From NCBI GenBank assembly GCA_021790385.1, contig JAJYDW010000023.1, positions 1 through 52,046 of the forward strand: DNA of 52,046 bases. The letters are read 5' to 3'. The translations under genes and the position numbers were made by a program. This DNA is from Planctomycetota bacterium (GTDB taxonomy: Bacteria; Planctomycetota; Phycisphaerae; WQYP01). A model generated the notes under the pieces. It was not told the origin of the DNA. It made no database searches and was given only the letters and a program-made list of their open reading frames with translations. This document shows positions 25,733 to 34,595 of this stretch, piece after piece (the stretch's first letter is position 1; each line of letters opens with the position of its first letter).

Positions 25733-27151
25733 TTGAATACCACCATACCAGCCACCATACCAGCTTCCCCGCCTGACGTCGCACTTCGGCCCGGCGAGTC
25801 TTGCACCACGGACCCGGCAACCACGCCGATCTTTGCAGTCATCATTCCCGTCTATAACAATCCCGGTACTGTGGCCAAAGTTATCGCCGATGTGTTATCC
25901 GGATTTCCGGCAGCCCGCGTGTTCGTCATCAACGACGGCAGTACAGATCGCACCGCCGCCGTCCTGCAGGACCTGGCCCGAAGCCTTCCCGTCCCGCAGG
26001 CACAACGCCTGTCGCTACTGACCCACTCCAAAAATTGCGGTAAAGGCACTGCGCTTGAAACCGGCTTCCAAGCCGCCTTCGCCGCCCAATGCACCCACGC
26101 CATCACCATGGATGCCGATGGTCAGCACCTGCTTGCCGACATGCTTAAGCTCACCCAGACCGCCACCATATTCCCGCGGGATTTAATCATTGGCGAGCGG
26201 CAAATGAATCTGGTGTTGGTCCCTAAAAACAGCATCCGCGGACGCGACCTCTCACGTTTCTGGCTTTGGTTGCAAACTGGCCAGGATGTGCCCGACAGCC
26301 AGTGTGGACTGCGGGTTTACCCCTTGGTCTACACCATGAAGTTGCGCCATTGGTTCCACCGCTTTGATTTTGAAACCGAAACGCTCGTCCGACACGCCTG
26401 GGGCGGAGTGCATATTCGCAGCGTGCCCATCACCTGCATCTACTTCGCCGGCGAAGAGCGTATATCCCACTTTCGACCCTTTCGAGATACCGCCCGCGGT
26501 GTGCGGCTTAACGTATTGCTTACCACCCGCAGGCTTATGCCATGGCCGGTCGTCAGGCTTATTCAACGGCCTTCCCCACATGCCCTCTACCGCCCCGATA
26601 AACACACTTATTGGAGCCTTCGCTATTGGAAAAAACTGGCCTACCAGATGCTGCAAAATAACTCCTCCAATGCCCAGCTTTCCGCCGCCATCGGAGTGGG
26701 TATTCTCATCGGCTTGCTGCCCATCTACGGCTTACAGACTCTCATAGCCGTTTGGGTGGCCGACCGGCTACACCTGAATCTTCCCGCCACGCTGCTTGGA
26801 ACAGAAATCTCCATCACCCCTACCATGCCATTCTGGCTTTTGCTGAGCATCGAAACAGGCCACCTGCTCTTACACGGTACCTTTGTTCCATGGGATATTT
26901 CCGGCTGGTCCGGTCTATCCGTTTCCGGATTCTTCGAAATGCTCGGCCAGGAATTTCTGCCCTCCTTTCTGCTCGGCGGGTTGGTCGTGGCGTTGGCCTT
27001 CGGAACCGTCGGCCTGTTGCTGACCCGCGCCGCGTTAAACCGCTGGCGACCCGCCGGCCGCAACTTGTTTGCGTCCTCGGCTGATACCGCATCCGAAACC
27101 CTCGCCGCCGATCGGGCCGCCTCGCTGGGTCAGGCCCGTCCCCCGGGTTGA
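25733..27151 (+). CDS. GT2 glycosyltransferase fused to a DUF2062 membrane domain
   Basis: 472 aa. Residues 30-250 are a GT-A domain: FAVIIPVYNNPGTVAKVI, FVINDGSTDRT, NCGKGTALETGF and the metal-binding TMDADGQHL (DAD). These features match dolichol-phosphate-mannose synthase-like family 2 enzymes. Residues 300-440 form a DUF2062 domain with membrane helices (QLSAAIGVGILIGLLPIYG). The start is TTG at 25733; no ATG lies between it and the conserved domain. Codons 3-10 arise from a perfect 12-bp tandem repeat (25740-25764). Likely role: sugar transfer to a polyprenyl phosphate or lipid. Confidence 0.82.
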   Translation: MNTTIPATIPASPPDVALRPGESCTTDPATTPIFAVIIPVYNNPGTVAKVIADVLSGFPAARVFVINDGSTDRTAAVLQDLARSLPVPQAQRLSLLTHSKNCGKGTALETGFQAAFAAQCTHAITMDADGQHLLADMLKLTQTATIFPRDLIIGERQMNLVLVPKNSIRGRDLSRFWLWLQTGQDVPDSQCGLRVYPLVYTMKLRHWFHRFDFETETLVRHAWGGVHIRSVPITCIYFAGEERISHFRPFRDTARGVRLNVLLTTRRLMPWPVVRLIQRPSPHALYRPDKHTYWSLRYWKKLAYQMLQNNSSNAQLSAAIGVGILIGLLPIYGLQTLIAVWVADRLHLNLPATLLGTEISITPTMPFWLLLSIETGHLLLHGTFVPWDISGWSGLSVSGFFEMLGQEFLPSFLLGGLVVALAFGTVGLLLTRAALNRWRPAGRNLFASSADTASETLAADRAASLGQARPPG

Positions 27152-27203
27152 CCAAGGCTTTGCCGCAGCCGCCAAGTGGCTGAATCCCCAACCCTGTTCT
27201 TGG

Positions 27204-28028
27204 CTATGGCCGCAGGTCCGCTACCTGGATGTGATAGGTTTCTTCCAAAATCTCTCCGCTGGATAAATCACACTCCTCCAAATTGCTCGGCCCGAGGCTC
27301 ATAAAAGCGAACGGCGATTCCAGTATAAACAATCCATTGCGCTGCTGCTGCTCGAAAGTGACGGCTGCCCGCGGCCCCGGCCATTGCGGCCACACTGGAT
27401 CCAAGGTGCCCGTAAACGTCACCTGCCGGGCAACCTGACCCATCGCCTCCAAAAAGCCGGTTTCTCGACCATCCAAAACCAGCCTGTGGCCGCCGGTGCA
27501 GCCAAACGACCGCGCCAACCGCAAGCCAAGCCCGTGGTAGTTAATGCGCCGCCCATTGGGTAAAGCCCAACTCCATTGGCTTTTGATTAAGCGACTATCG
27601 CGCCGAACCGTAATGCGGGTGCCCCATGTCCAGGCAAATCCGCTGCCCATGTGACGAACGCGCAGTTCGCGGTTTTCCTCAAAGACTGGTTTTCCCCCGT
27701 CCACAGCTTCCCACACCAGACTCTCTACAAACCTCACTTCTGCACCATCCATCACCACCTCGCTCAACCCAACATGGCGCTGCCGCCCCACCGCTTCGTT
27801 GGCGGCGGTGGCATTTTCTTCCCAGAAGTTGATCTCTCGGGTGCGCAAAGCATACATGAGACCCTTATGATGACGATGATCGTGCGGGCTGGCTATTGAA
27901 ACGCTCCACCCCTCCGGGGTGTTCAATGGATGTAAAAACGGTTTGAGTGAATGCTGGATATTGTAGCGACCGGCCAATACACTGCCGCTGTAAAAGTCCA
28001 CACCTTCATCACCGATCTGCAATTTCAT
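27204..28028 (-). CDS. DUF6807 (PmoA-family) protein
   Basis: 274 aa. The conserved signature SPHDHRHHKGLMYA, rich in histidines, and NYHGLGLR mark the family once annotated as methane oxygenase PmoA, now DUF6807. Such genes are common in planctomycete and Verrucomicrobia sugar-catabolism operons; the biochemical role is not established. The gene has a good ribosome site (AAGGAG, 9 nt) inside the end of the preceding Gfo/Idh gene, which stops 3 bp upstream, so its translation is probably coupled to that of the broken gene. Confidence 0.85.
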   Translation of the reverse strand: MKLQIGDEGVDFYSGSVLAGRYNIQHSLKPFLHPLNTPEGWSVSIASPHDHRHHKGLMYALRTREINFWEENATAANEAVGRQRHVGLSEVVMDGAEVRFVESLVWEAVDGGKPVFEENRELRVRHMGSGFAWTWGTRITVRRDSRLIKSQWSWALPNGRRINYHGLGLRLARSFGCTGGHRLVLDGRETGFLEAMGQVARQVTFTGTLDPVWPQWPGPRAAVTFEQQQRNGLFILESPFAFMSLGPSNLEECDLSSGEILEETYHIQVADLRP

Positions 28029-28031
28029 GGC

Positions 28032-29102
28032 TTAAAGCTCCTTGAGTTCAACGGGTATACCCGTGCGGGCCGATTTATAAATGCCAAAGATAATTTTCAT
28101 GGTGCCCAGATTATCTTTACCGGAAGAAAGCGGCTCGCACCCGCTGCGGCAGCAATCGGCAAAATGGAGCAGCTCATTGGTGAAAGGATTGGCGGTGGGC
28201 AGCGCACCCGCATCGCCGACCACAGGTGTAAATCCTCCGTACTGATCGGACCATTTCTTGAAAGCCGGACTTCGCTTGCGGGAAGCCACATACGCCGGGC
28301 CGGCATATTGACCCACCGGCGGCAAAGCGTGAACGCTGCCATGATCGCCGAAAATCATAAACATCTCGCTGTAAGACTGGCGAAAGCCGGAATAGGTGCC
28401 AAACAGCTCACCGATCGCCCTGTTTTCAAATTCCAGAATGGCCGCGGCGTAATCTTCCGCCTCATTTTTAAACATCGGTTGCAATTGGCGGGTAATGGCC
28501 GCCACACGCACGACCTCACCGATAAGATAGCGGGCCAGATCAATTTTATGCACCAGCACACTGATCACCACACCGCCGCCGGCACGTTTGCCATCCAGCA
28601 GTCAGGAATTTCCCGTCAGCGTCTCCACCCCATCCTGCATGGCGTCCATCCGCATGGCGCGAATCGGTCCAAGTTCGCCCAACTCGATGATTCGCTTCAA
28701 TTTTTGATAACCAGGATCATATCGCTGCATTTGCGCCACCATCAAGAGCACGCCTGCCTTTTCCGCCGCAGCAGTCATGCCGCGGCACTCCTCCAGCGAG
28801 TATGCCATGGGCTTTTCCACTATCACATGCTTGCCTGCCTGCAGGGCCGCGATCGCCAGCGCGGCATGTTGGTCATGCACCGTGCAAATATCAACCGCTT
28901 CAATATCTGCTTCCGCCAGCATCGTTGCCGGATCCGTATAAACCGACACCTGGCCGAGTTCCGCAGCCCGGCGGCGGGCACTCGCTTCCACCACGTCGCA
29001 CACCGCAGTATAGCGGAACTAACCCGGATGTTCACGGTGCTCCCCCAGGTGCGCACCGGAAATGCCGCCGCAACCTACCAAACCAACCTGCAAACCATTC
29101 AT
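28032..29102 (-). pseudogene. Gfo/Idh/MocA oxidoreductase gene with two in-frame stop codons
   Basis: One continuous frame of 356 sense-length codons from the ATG at 29102 (GAGG about 9 nt upstream) to a stop at 28032. It includes the NAD site (VGLVGCGGISGAH), the EKPMAYSLEEC motif with the catalytic Lys, and HKIDLARYLIGE. Two codons inside are stops: TAG at 29021-29019, after HREHPG, and TGA at 28604-28602, after TGNS, where the family normally has Trp. No frameshift is present. Length, reading frame and motifs are otherwise intact, so decay is recent, or one or both stops are read through or are sequencing errors. The flanking genes are undamaged. Confidence 0.78.
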
Positions 29103-29136
29103 CTTTCACGCCTCTAAAACCAAACACATGCCCCCC

Positions 29137-29961
29137 CTACAGCAGACGACTCAAATGGGCAATGCTGCGCTCGGCCTGGGCCACCGTGCCACATTCCACG
29201 CTTAGCACAATATCCCGCGGACAACTGCGGCAAATTTGAATCACCCGTGCCCAGTCGATCACGCCCTCACCGCACGCACAGCCCACCGCCGTGCCCGTGA
29301 CTTTACCGCGTTGGGCGCTGGATTGACTGTCGGAAATATCCTTGGCGTGCAGATGCACCAGCCGGTCTTTCACCTGCTCCAACCACCGGTAAGGATCATG
29401 TCCGCACAGATAACTATTACCCGTATCGAAGTTAATGCCGATCACCGGCGACGATACCAACTGCCATATTCGATCCAACCCCGCGGGATTTTTGCTGTAT
29501 TGCTGATGCGGTTCCAACCCAATGAGAATGCTGCGTGGTTCGGCCACGGCGGCCGCTTCATGGAGTGTATATTTCATCAACACAAAGTCTTCTTCCTCCG
29601 TCGTCCAGGGGGCCTTGGGGCCTTCATCCGTGTTCACCACCGGCGCACCACATTCCGCCGCAAACCGCACCGCCTGTTTCAGATATTCAGTGCCGATTTC
29701 CGGCCGCCCCAATGGCGTATGCGAAGAAAGTCCCGAGAGTTTTATGCCCGCTTTCTCACACGCGTGTTTCACCCGATACGGATCGTCCAGCATGGACACA
29801 CTATGAAAATAACCCGCTTCACTTAGCAATTCCCGGCCCCAATGCACCATCGGTTCCACAGAGCTGTAGCCCAATGCCGCCGCTTTTTCCACCCCCCATT
29901 CAAACGGTTTATCATCGTGGCGGACAAATTCCATGTTGAGGCCCAAACTGATTTTTCCCAT
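29137..29961 (-). CDS. Sugar phosphate isomerase/epimerase (xylose-isomerase-like TIM barrel)
   Basis: 274 aa. The metal-binding residues of the family can be placed in LIGLEPHQQY (Glu), GINFDTGNSYL (Asp), LVHLHAKDI (His) and SVECGT (Glu). The fold is that of AP endonuclease 2/IolE-like enzymes. In operons with Gfo/Idh dehydrogenases and ThuA it probably isomerises or epimerises a keto-sugar or inositol. AGGAG lies 9 nt before the ATG; the broken Gfo/Idh gene follows after 34 bp. Confidence 0.85.
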   Translation of the reverse strand: MGKISLGLNMEFVRHDDKPFEWGVEKAAALGYSSVEPMVHWGRELLSEAGYFHSVSMLDDPYRVKHACEKAGIKLSGLSSHTPLGRPEIGTEYLKQAVRFAAECGAPVVNTDEGPKAPWTTEEEDFVLMKYTLHEAAAVAEPRSILIGLEPHQQYSKNPAGLDRIWQLVSSPVIGINFDTGNSYLCGHDPYRWLEQVKDRLVHLHAKDISDSQSSAQRGKVTGTAVGCACGEGVIDWARVIQICRSCPRDIVLSVECGTVAQAERSIAHLSRLL

Positions 29962-29996
29962 GATAAAATCTCCTATCTATCATCATCCACACCAAG

Positions 29997-31049
29997 TCAC
30001 TGCCCGGATTGCTGACGCCGCGCCAGCAGTTCCACCGGCCATTCATTGATCTGTTCATCCGCATCCTTCAGCGGCAGGTCCGCACGGTCTCCACGTACCG
30101 CACTGATATATGCCGCCAAATTGAGCTCCGCCGATTTGGCCATGCTGGTAAAGCCCGTCACCGGTTCCGGGCCGCCTTCAATCCACATCAACATATCAGC
30201 CACCATCTGTTGCCAGAGTTGCCCATAATCGCTATAAAACTTTTCTGTCTTCCGCCCCGCGGCCGTGTCGACCACAACCGTGTCTTCACGCTCAATACGA
30301 ATCGTCCCCTGCGTGCCCACCAGCGTCATCGTCCACGGACCGTTCATGGCCATGCCGCCATCCAGAATTCCTTTGCCTCCGCCTTCAAATTCAAAGTACG
30401 CCACCGCGTGATCTTCCATGGCGTGGCCATAACCCCGCAGACCGCGCACGCGAGCCTGCCCCAACACCCACCGCACCGCCCTATCGCCATGAAAAAAGCG
30501 GAACATATCCAACCAATGTGAACCCCATTCAGAAAGATCCCACCCGGCGATGCCAGCAATGCACATCAGCGGCTCACCCACCGCACCCGATTGATACAAG
30601 TCCCTGGCCCGTATAAAAGCTGGTAAATAGCGTCGAACATGACACACCTGAATCCTCACTCCCGTTTTTTCCACGGTCCGCTGCACCTCTTTCAGGGCCG
30701 CCGGACTTATAACAAAGGGCTTTTCGCAGATAATTCCCTTGACCCCCGCATCGGCCCCCGCCGTAATCATCGCATGGTGCAGTCCCACATACGTGCAAAT
30801 GCTAACCACATCGGGCCGCGTTTCTTTCAGCATGATTTGGTAATCGGCAAATCCCTTTCGCACGTTAAATTTATGCTGGAAAGCCTTGAGATTCTCCGCG
30901 TTGATATCCACACCCGATTCCAACTCCACCCGCGGATTACCCTGATAAGCGGTGGCATGAGCGTACGCAATCTGATGGCCGCCGCCCTTATTACTGCTGG
31001 CTTTGGCCGCTCCCACCCCAATAATCGCCGCCCTGTACTTCCTTTCCAT
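29997..31049 (-). CDS. Gfo/Idh/MocA-family NAD(P)-dependent oxidoreductase
   Basis: 350 aa. The N-terminal Rossmann domain is AAIIGVGAAKASSNKGGG, with an unusual insertion after the Gly-rich loop. ICEKPFVISPAAL carries the catalytic Lys, and the C-terminal domain runs from about residue 150 (ISGWDLSEWG-like, HWLDMFRFF). It should oxidise a sugar or polyol hydroxyl with NAD(P). It is intact, unlike its operon neighbour, so dehydrogenase activity may persist in the pathway. AAGGAAA precedes the start. Confidence 0.9.
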   Translation of the reverse strand: MERKYRAAIIGVGAAKASSNKGGGHQIAYAHATAYQGNPRVELESGVDINAENLKAFQHKFNVRKGFADYQIMLKETRPDVVSICTYVGLHHAMITAGADAGVKGIICEKPFVISPAALKEVQRTVEKTGVRIQVCHVRRYLPAFIRARDLYQSGAVGEPLMCIAGIAGWDLSEWGSHWLDMFRFFHGDRAVRWVLGQARVRGLRGYGHAMEDHAVAYFEFEGGGKGILDGGMAMNGPWTMTLVGTQGTIRIEREDTVVVDTAAGRKTEKFYSDYGQLWQQMVADMLMWIEGGPEPVTGFTSMAKSAELNLAAYISAVRGDRADLPLKDADEQINEWPVELLARRQQSGQ

Positions 31050-31086
31050 GCGTTGTTTCCTTATAAAAATTCCCGATCTCCAGTAG

Positions 31087-31755
31087 TCATTGCGTATTCA
31101 AACACCATTTCACTGCGTTGATCCACAGCCGCTGCAATGCCGGACTTTCAAACGCCCGCATATCATGGCCGCTGGCCAGATACACAACCCTGCCTGCTCC
31201 CGCAATCCGCCCACCTTCCGCCGTCATCACCATCGGCCGCCGCTCTAAATTCCAAAGCACTTCCGCGTGTATCGTCGGCTTAAATTCCGCGGCAATCTGA
31301 ATGTTGTAATACAACTCATCACGCAGGCGGTAATCCACCACCCCCCGAACCACCGGATGGCTACTGGGCAGCACGCCAATGGTGTAATCACCCACCGGTG
31401 AATGTGTGGTCAGGTTCCACACCCACGAAAAACCGATCAGGCCCCCATAACTCGGCCAATCATCATAACTGGCGATGGCACCATGGTGGGCAATCAATGG
31501 CCGACCCGAAGCCACGTAGTCTTGAAATGCTTTCTGGTGATTCTCCCGCATCGGTCGGTATGGCAGAGGAGCCATTCCCCTCCAATGCAGCCCCATCAGC
31601 ACCAATAAATCGCAACCATCCAAGTGCTCAAACGCATCCACACCGTCGTACCAGCGGTAATCAAAGGCCGAGCCCAACCACCCGGCAATGACCTGCGATT
31701 GCTGCTCCACTGGATGAAACTCCGGCCCGCCAATATGAAATACTATATTTTTCAT
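31087..31755 (-). CDS. ThuA-like trehalose-utilisation protein
   Basis: 222 aa from the ATG at 31755 (GGAG about 8 nt upstream). The sequence has the glutamine-amidotransferase-like fold of ThuA: LVLMGLHW, LIAHHGAIASYDDWPSYGG, and the ending RVVYLASGHDMRAFESPALQRL. ThuA proteins accompany sugar dehydrogenases in trehalose and related disaccharide catabolism; the reaction is not firmly known. It is the first gene of the minus-strand operon, opposite the araC-type regulator. Confidence 0.85.
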   Translation of the reverse strand: MKNIVFHIGGPEFHPVEQQSQVIAGWLGSAFDYRWYDGVDAFEHLDGCDLLVLMGLHWRGMAPLPYRPMRENHQKAFQDYVASGRPLIAHHGAIASYDDWPSYGGLIGFSWVWNLTTHSPVGDYTIGVLPSSHPVVRGVVDYRLRDELYYNIQIAAEFKPTIHAEVLWNLERRPMVMTAEGGRIAGAGRVVYLASGHDMRAFESPALQRLWINAVKWCLNTQ

Positions 31756-31865
31756 ACGCACTTCTCCAGCGTTGCCTTCTCCGCAACCACGCCTACCACG
31801 CCCCGGCAAGCCGCCAAGCCACGCCACACCGCCCTCAAGGCGACCGTGTGGCCCCGCTTCCAAGT

Positions 31866-31894
31866 TTGATTATGACCGCAGTCAATGGCATAAT
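31866..31894 (+). promoter_or_regulatory. Promoter of the AraC-type regulator
   Basis: TTGATT at 31866-31871, 17 bp, CATAAT at 31889-31894. Transcription would start near 31901, which excludes the in-frame ATG at 31872 and supports the start at 31944. Confidence 0.5.
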
Positions 31895-31895
31895 C
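31868..31895. promoter_or_regulatory. Inverted repeat, candidate AraC operator
   Basis: GATTATG (31868-31874) and CATAATC (31889-31895) are perfect 7-bp inverted repeats 14 nt apart. They overlap the -35 and -10 of the regulator promoter and lie between the divergent genes, so binding could repress the regulator and affect the thuA operon. Confidence 0.4.
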
Positions 31896-31943
31896 TTCCA
31901 CAAATGGGCAGTGGTAAATTTTGAACATTTCCCATTGGCTTTT

Positions 31944-33023
31944 ATGACGGCACGCAAAATGCTTAAGACCGGGCAAACCTTGTATCACGCCGATACCTGC
32001 CGCTCTCTGCGGGCCGCGGCAGCCCATGGCCAGGTGACGCTCAAAGCCTTGGCCCGTGGCGGGTACCCTGGCCAACGACTGCCGCCGCATGTTCTGCCCG
32101 AATTGCGTTCGGTAGGCCTCTGGAACGCCGCCCATCCCCAATCCTGGGGACTCGATTGGCATCGCAACGAAGGCCTGGAATTAACCTATCTGGCCCGTGG
32201 AAATCTAAGTTTCGCCGTTGATGAAGTACACCATGCGCTGCGCAAGGGCAATGTCACACTTTGCCGGCCCTGGCAAATTCATCGCGTGGGCAATCCTCAC
32301 GTTGCGGCCAGCCGACTTTACTGGCTGATCCTGGACGTGGGAGTACGGCAGCCCAAGCAGGCCTGGCGTTGGCCCAATTGGTTGGTCTGTTCGCCGACGG
32401 ATCAGCGCCGTCTCACCCGGTTGCTTTGCGAAAACAACCAATCGGTCTGGCCTGCCGCTCCGGAAATGGAAGTCTATTTCCAACGGCTCGGCGAAACCAT
32501 CACCGCACCCTTTGATGCCCACACAGCGACACGCTTGGCTTTGCATATTAACGAACTGCTGGTGGCCATTCTGGAAATGTTGCAACATCGCCGCAATCAA
32601 CCCAACCTTGTTACAATCGAGGCTCAAAAACGCGTGGAATTGTTTTTAACCCAGATCCGTCCACAGCCCGGACCAAACTGGAATCTCACTTCCATGGCCC
32701 GGCAGTGCCATTTGGGCCGCAGTCAATTAAGCCATTATTGCCGGGAACTAACCAACATGACTCCCCGCCAATTTCTCGAGGCCTGCCGCGTGAGCCTGGG
32801 GCAGCGACTCTTGCTCCAACGGCCGGAGTTGTCCATTACCCAGGTCGCCCAGGAATGTGGCTTTGCCTCCAGTCAATATTTTGCCACCGTTTTTCGCAAG
32901 CACACCAGCGGTTCGCCCAGATCCTGGCGAAAAAGCAGCCCGGCCGTAAAAGCCCGCCATCCCGTGCCACAATCCGTTAATTTCACTGCCGCATCCAAAG
33001 ATCTGCCGACACGCCATCACTAA
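31944..33023 (+). CDS. AraC-family transcriptional regulator
   Basis: 359 aa. The N-terminal half is a cupin-like effector domain (LELTYLARGNLSFAVDE, then VTLCRPWQIHRVG). The C-terminal 100 residues hold two helix-turn-helix units (LTSMARQCHLGRSQLSHYCR and ITQVAQECGFASSQYFATVFR), the AraC hallmark. It is divergent from the thuA operon and very likely senses the sugar that operon degrades. In-frame starts exist at 31848 (GTG) and 31872, but the predicted promoter lies over them. The ribosome site at 31944 is poor. Confidence 0.85.
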   Translation: MTARKMLKTGQTLYHADTCRSLRAAAAHGQVTLKALARGGYPGQRLPPHVLPELRSVGLWNAAHPQSWGLDWHRNEGLELTYLARGNLSFAVDEVHHALRKGNVTLCRPWQIHRVGNPHVAASRLYWLILDVGVRQPKQAWRWPNWLVCSPTDQRRLTRLLCENNQSVWPAAPEMEVYFQRLGETITAPFDAHTATRLALHINELLVAILEMLQHRRNQPNLVTIEAQKRVELFLTQIRPQPGPNWNLTSMARQCHLGRSQLSHYCRELTNMTPRQFLEACRVSLGQRLLLQRPELSITQVAQECGFASSQYFATVFRKHTSGSPRSWRKSSPAVKARHPVPQSVNFTAASKDLPTRHH

Positions 33024-33297
33024 GCCCGAAGCCTCCCCCGCGCAGCGTCTCTCTCGCCTTTGGCCGCAGCCGCGTAGAGTTGTCCATCCCGCCGATCGTG
33101 CCGGATGTCCCGCCGGCACTCTGCCGCCAGCCCCACAGGTACACCACTGCCCTTCCACCACATCCCAATGGCTCTTGCTCCCTGTTTTGCTCACGCCGCG
33201 TGCACCATCAACCGGCTCCGTCTGGCCGCCATGGGCCTCCGTGGCTATGATGATCCGGAGACGATAATGTTAACGTCATAAAACAGGATGTATTGGT

Positions 33298-34032
33298 ATG
33301 ATCATCGCGGAAATTCAGACCCGGTCGGTGCCAATTTCCCCCAATCTCAACGGCTTTCTCGCTCTACCACCCGGCGGGCATCCCTGTCCCGCAATCCTGA
33401 TTTACTATGAAATTTTCGGCCTCGACGAACACTTTAAGGAACTGGCACGCAAAGTTGCCGCCATGGGCTACGTGGCCTTGGTGCCGGATGTGCTGGGCGG
33501 AAAGGTATTTGGCTATCACGAGGTGCAGGCGGCGTTGCCGGCGGCCCGCGCCGTCACCGATACCCAATTTGTAACCCACGCCCACAATTCCGTCTCTTTT
33601 TTGCAAAACCATCCCCGCGTCCTAGCAGGCCATACCGGACAGATGGGCTTTTGTCTCGGTGGCCGGTGGGCATTTTTGGCTGCCACGCAGCTCGGCTCGC
33701 ATATCCAGGCGACGGTGGCATATTACGGTGGCGGGATAGATTCCAGAGATCCCCGGTACGCTGCCGTACCGTCTCTTTTGCCGCACATTGCGGGAATTCA
33801 ATCTCCACTGCTGCTGCAATATGGTGCACAGGACACCGCCATTACGTCTGACGAAATAGGCCGCATTACCACGGCCCTGGCTGGTGCCGGCAAAACCTTC
33901 GGCGTACACGTATTTTCCGGAGCGGGCCACGCCTTCGCCAATGACCGCCGCTCCAGCTACAACCCTACAGTTGCTGCCGACGCATGGAATCTCACGCTGG
34001 CATTTTTCCAGCGCCATCTGGGTGCTGCCTAA
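33298..34032 (+). CDS. Dienelactone hydrolase-family protein
   Basis: 244 aa alpha/beta hydrolase. The catalytic triad is Cys in GFCLGGRW, Asp in GAQDTAI and His in GAGHAFAN. ILIYYEIFGLDEHFKELARK is the usual start of the fold. Bacterial members hydrolyse lactones or esters; the substrate is not predictable. No signal peptide. The 275-bp gap before it contains no gene I can support. It converges with the lipoprotein pair. Confidence 0.9.
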   Translation: MIIAEIQTRSVPISPNLNGFLALPPGGHPCPAILIYYEIFGLDEHFKELARKVAAMGYVALVPDVLGGKVFGYHEVQAALPAARAVTDTQFVTHAHNSVSFLQNHPRVLAGHTGQMGFCLGGRWAFLAATQLGSHIQATVAYYGGGIDSRDPRYAAVPSLLPHIAGIQSPLLLQYGAQDTAITSDEIGRITTALAGAGKTFGVHVFSGAGHAFANDRRSSYNPTVAADAWNLTLAFFQRHLGAA

Positions 34033-34090
34033 ATAATGGCAACATCGTAGACAAACCGCAGTTGCAATCGGCGATGCGCTTGGGTCTGAC

Positions 34091-34555
34091 CTATTGCAGC
34101 GGCCGGATATCCACATTAAAGTCATTGGCCAACGCCGTCAGGCTGCTAAAATGGACTTGGGCGATGCCGTGGGCCTGCACGCGAACTGTGTTCCAGCCGG
34201 ATGTCTGCTCCACCTGCACGCCTTTATTATTAAAAAAGCGATATTGATATTCCAGATACAGTTCATGACCCGTCAGATTGCGCACCGGCACTACAATGTG
34301 CAGTTGGCCGTCGCCCACCCGCGAGGCAATTGGCTCTTGAATCACAATTTTGCCCAGGAGATTCCAGTTGGTTAATTCCACCTGCGGATAGGGCTTGAGG
34401 TTGTCTTGAAACGGCACAATCGGTCCGCATCCGGCCAACCCCACCACCAGCAGTACCGCCCCCAGAAACATCGCCATGCGCAGGCCCGCCCCATTGCCCA
34501 TCAGCCTGCCGGCCTGCAACGTTATATCTCGTGAAGACACACTACGGTTCATCAT
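34091..34555 (-). CDS. YcfL-like (DUF1425) lipoprotein
   Basis: 154 aa with a lipobox at LAGC (Cys43) after a long N-terminal segment. The mature part (NWNLLGKIVIQEPIASRVGDG, LTGHELYLEYQYRFFNNKG) matches the DUF1425 pattern of a short Ig-like fold with a YxxRFFDxxG-type element. In gammaproteobacteria ycfL is next to lpoB, which activates penicillin-binding protein 1B. The gene upstream here is a lipoprotein of LpoB-like character, so the pairing seems conserved. AGGAA precedes the ATG. Confidence 0.68.
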   Translation of the reverse strand: MMNRSVSSRDITLQAGRLMGNGAGLRMAMFLGAVLLVVGLAGCGPIVPFQDNLKPYPQVELTNWNLLGKIVIQEPIASRVGDGQLHIVVPVRNLTGHELYLEYQYRFFNNKGVQVEQTSGWNTVRVQAHGIAQVHFSSLTALANDFNVDIRPLQ

Positions 34556-34595
34556 AAAACATTCCTCTCGTGGAAAGTCCAGCACCCCTGAATCT

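Noticed and set aside
28602-28604. Selenocysteine or code reassignment at the TGA of the Gfo/Idh gene
   Set aside because: The position corresponds to Trp in the family, no SECIS-like hairpin was evident, and several other genes in the window end in TGA.
31903-31936. AATGGG/CCCATT inverted repeat in the AraC leader
   Set aside because: Only 6 bp with a 22-nt spacer; too weak beside the perfect repeat at 31868-31895.
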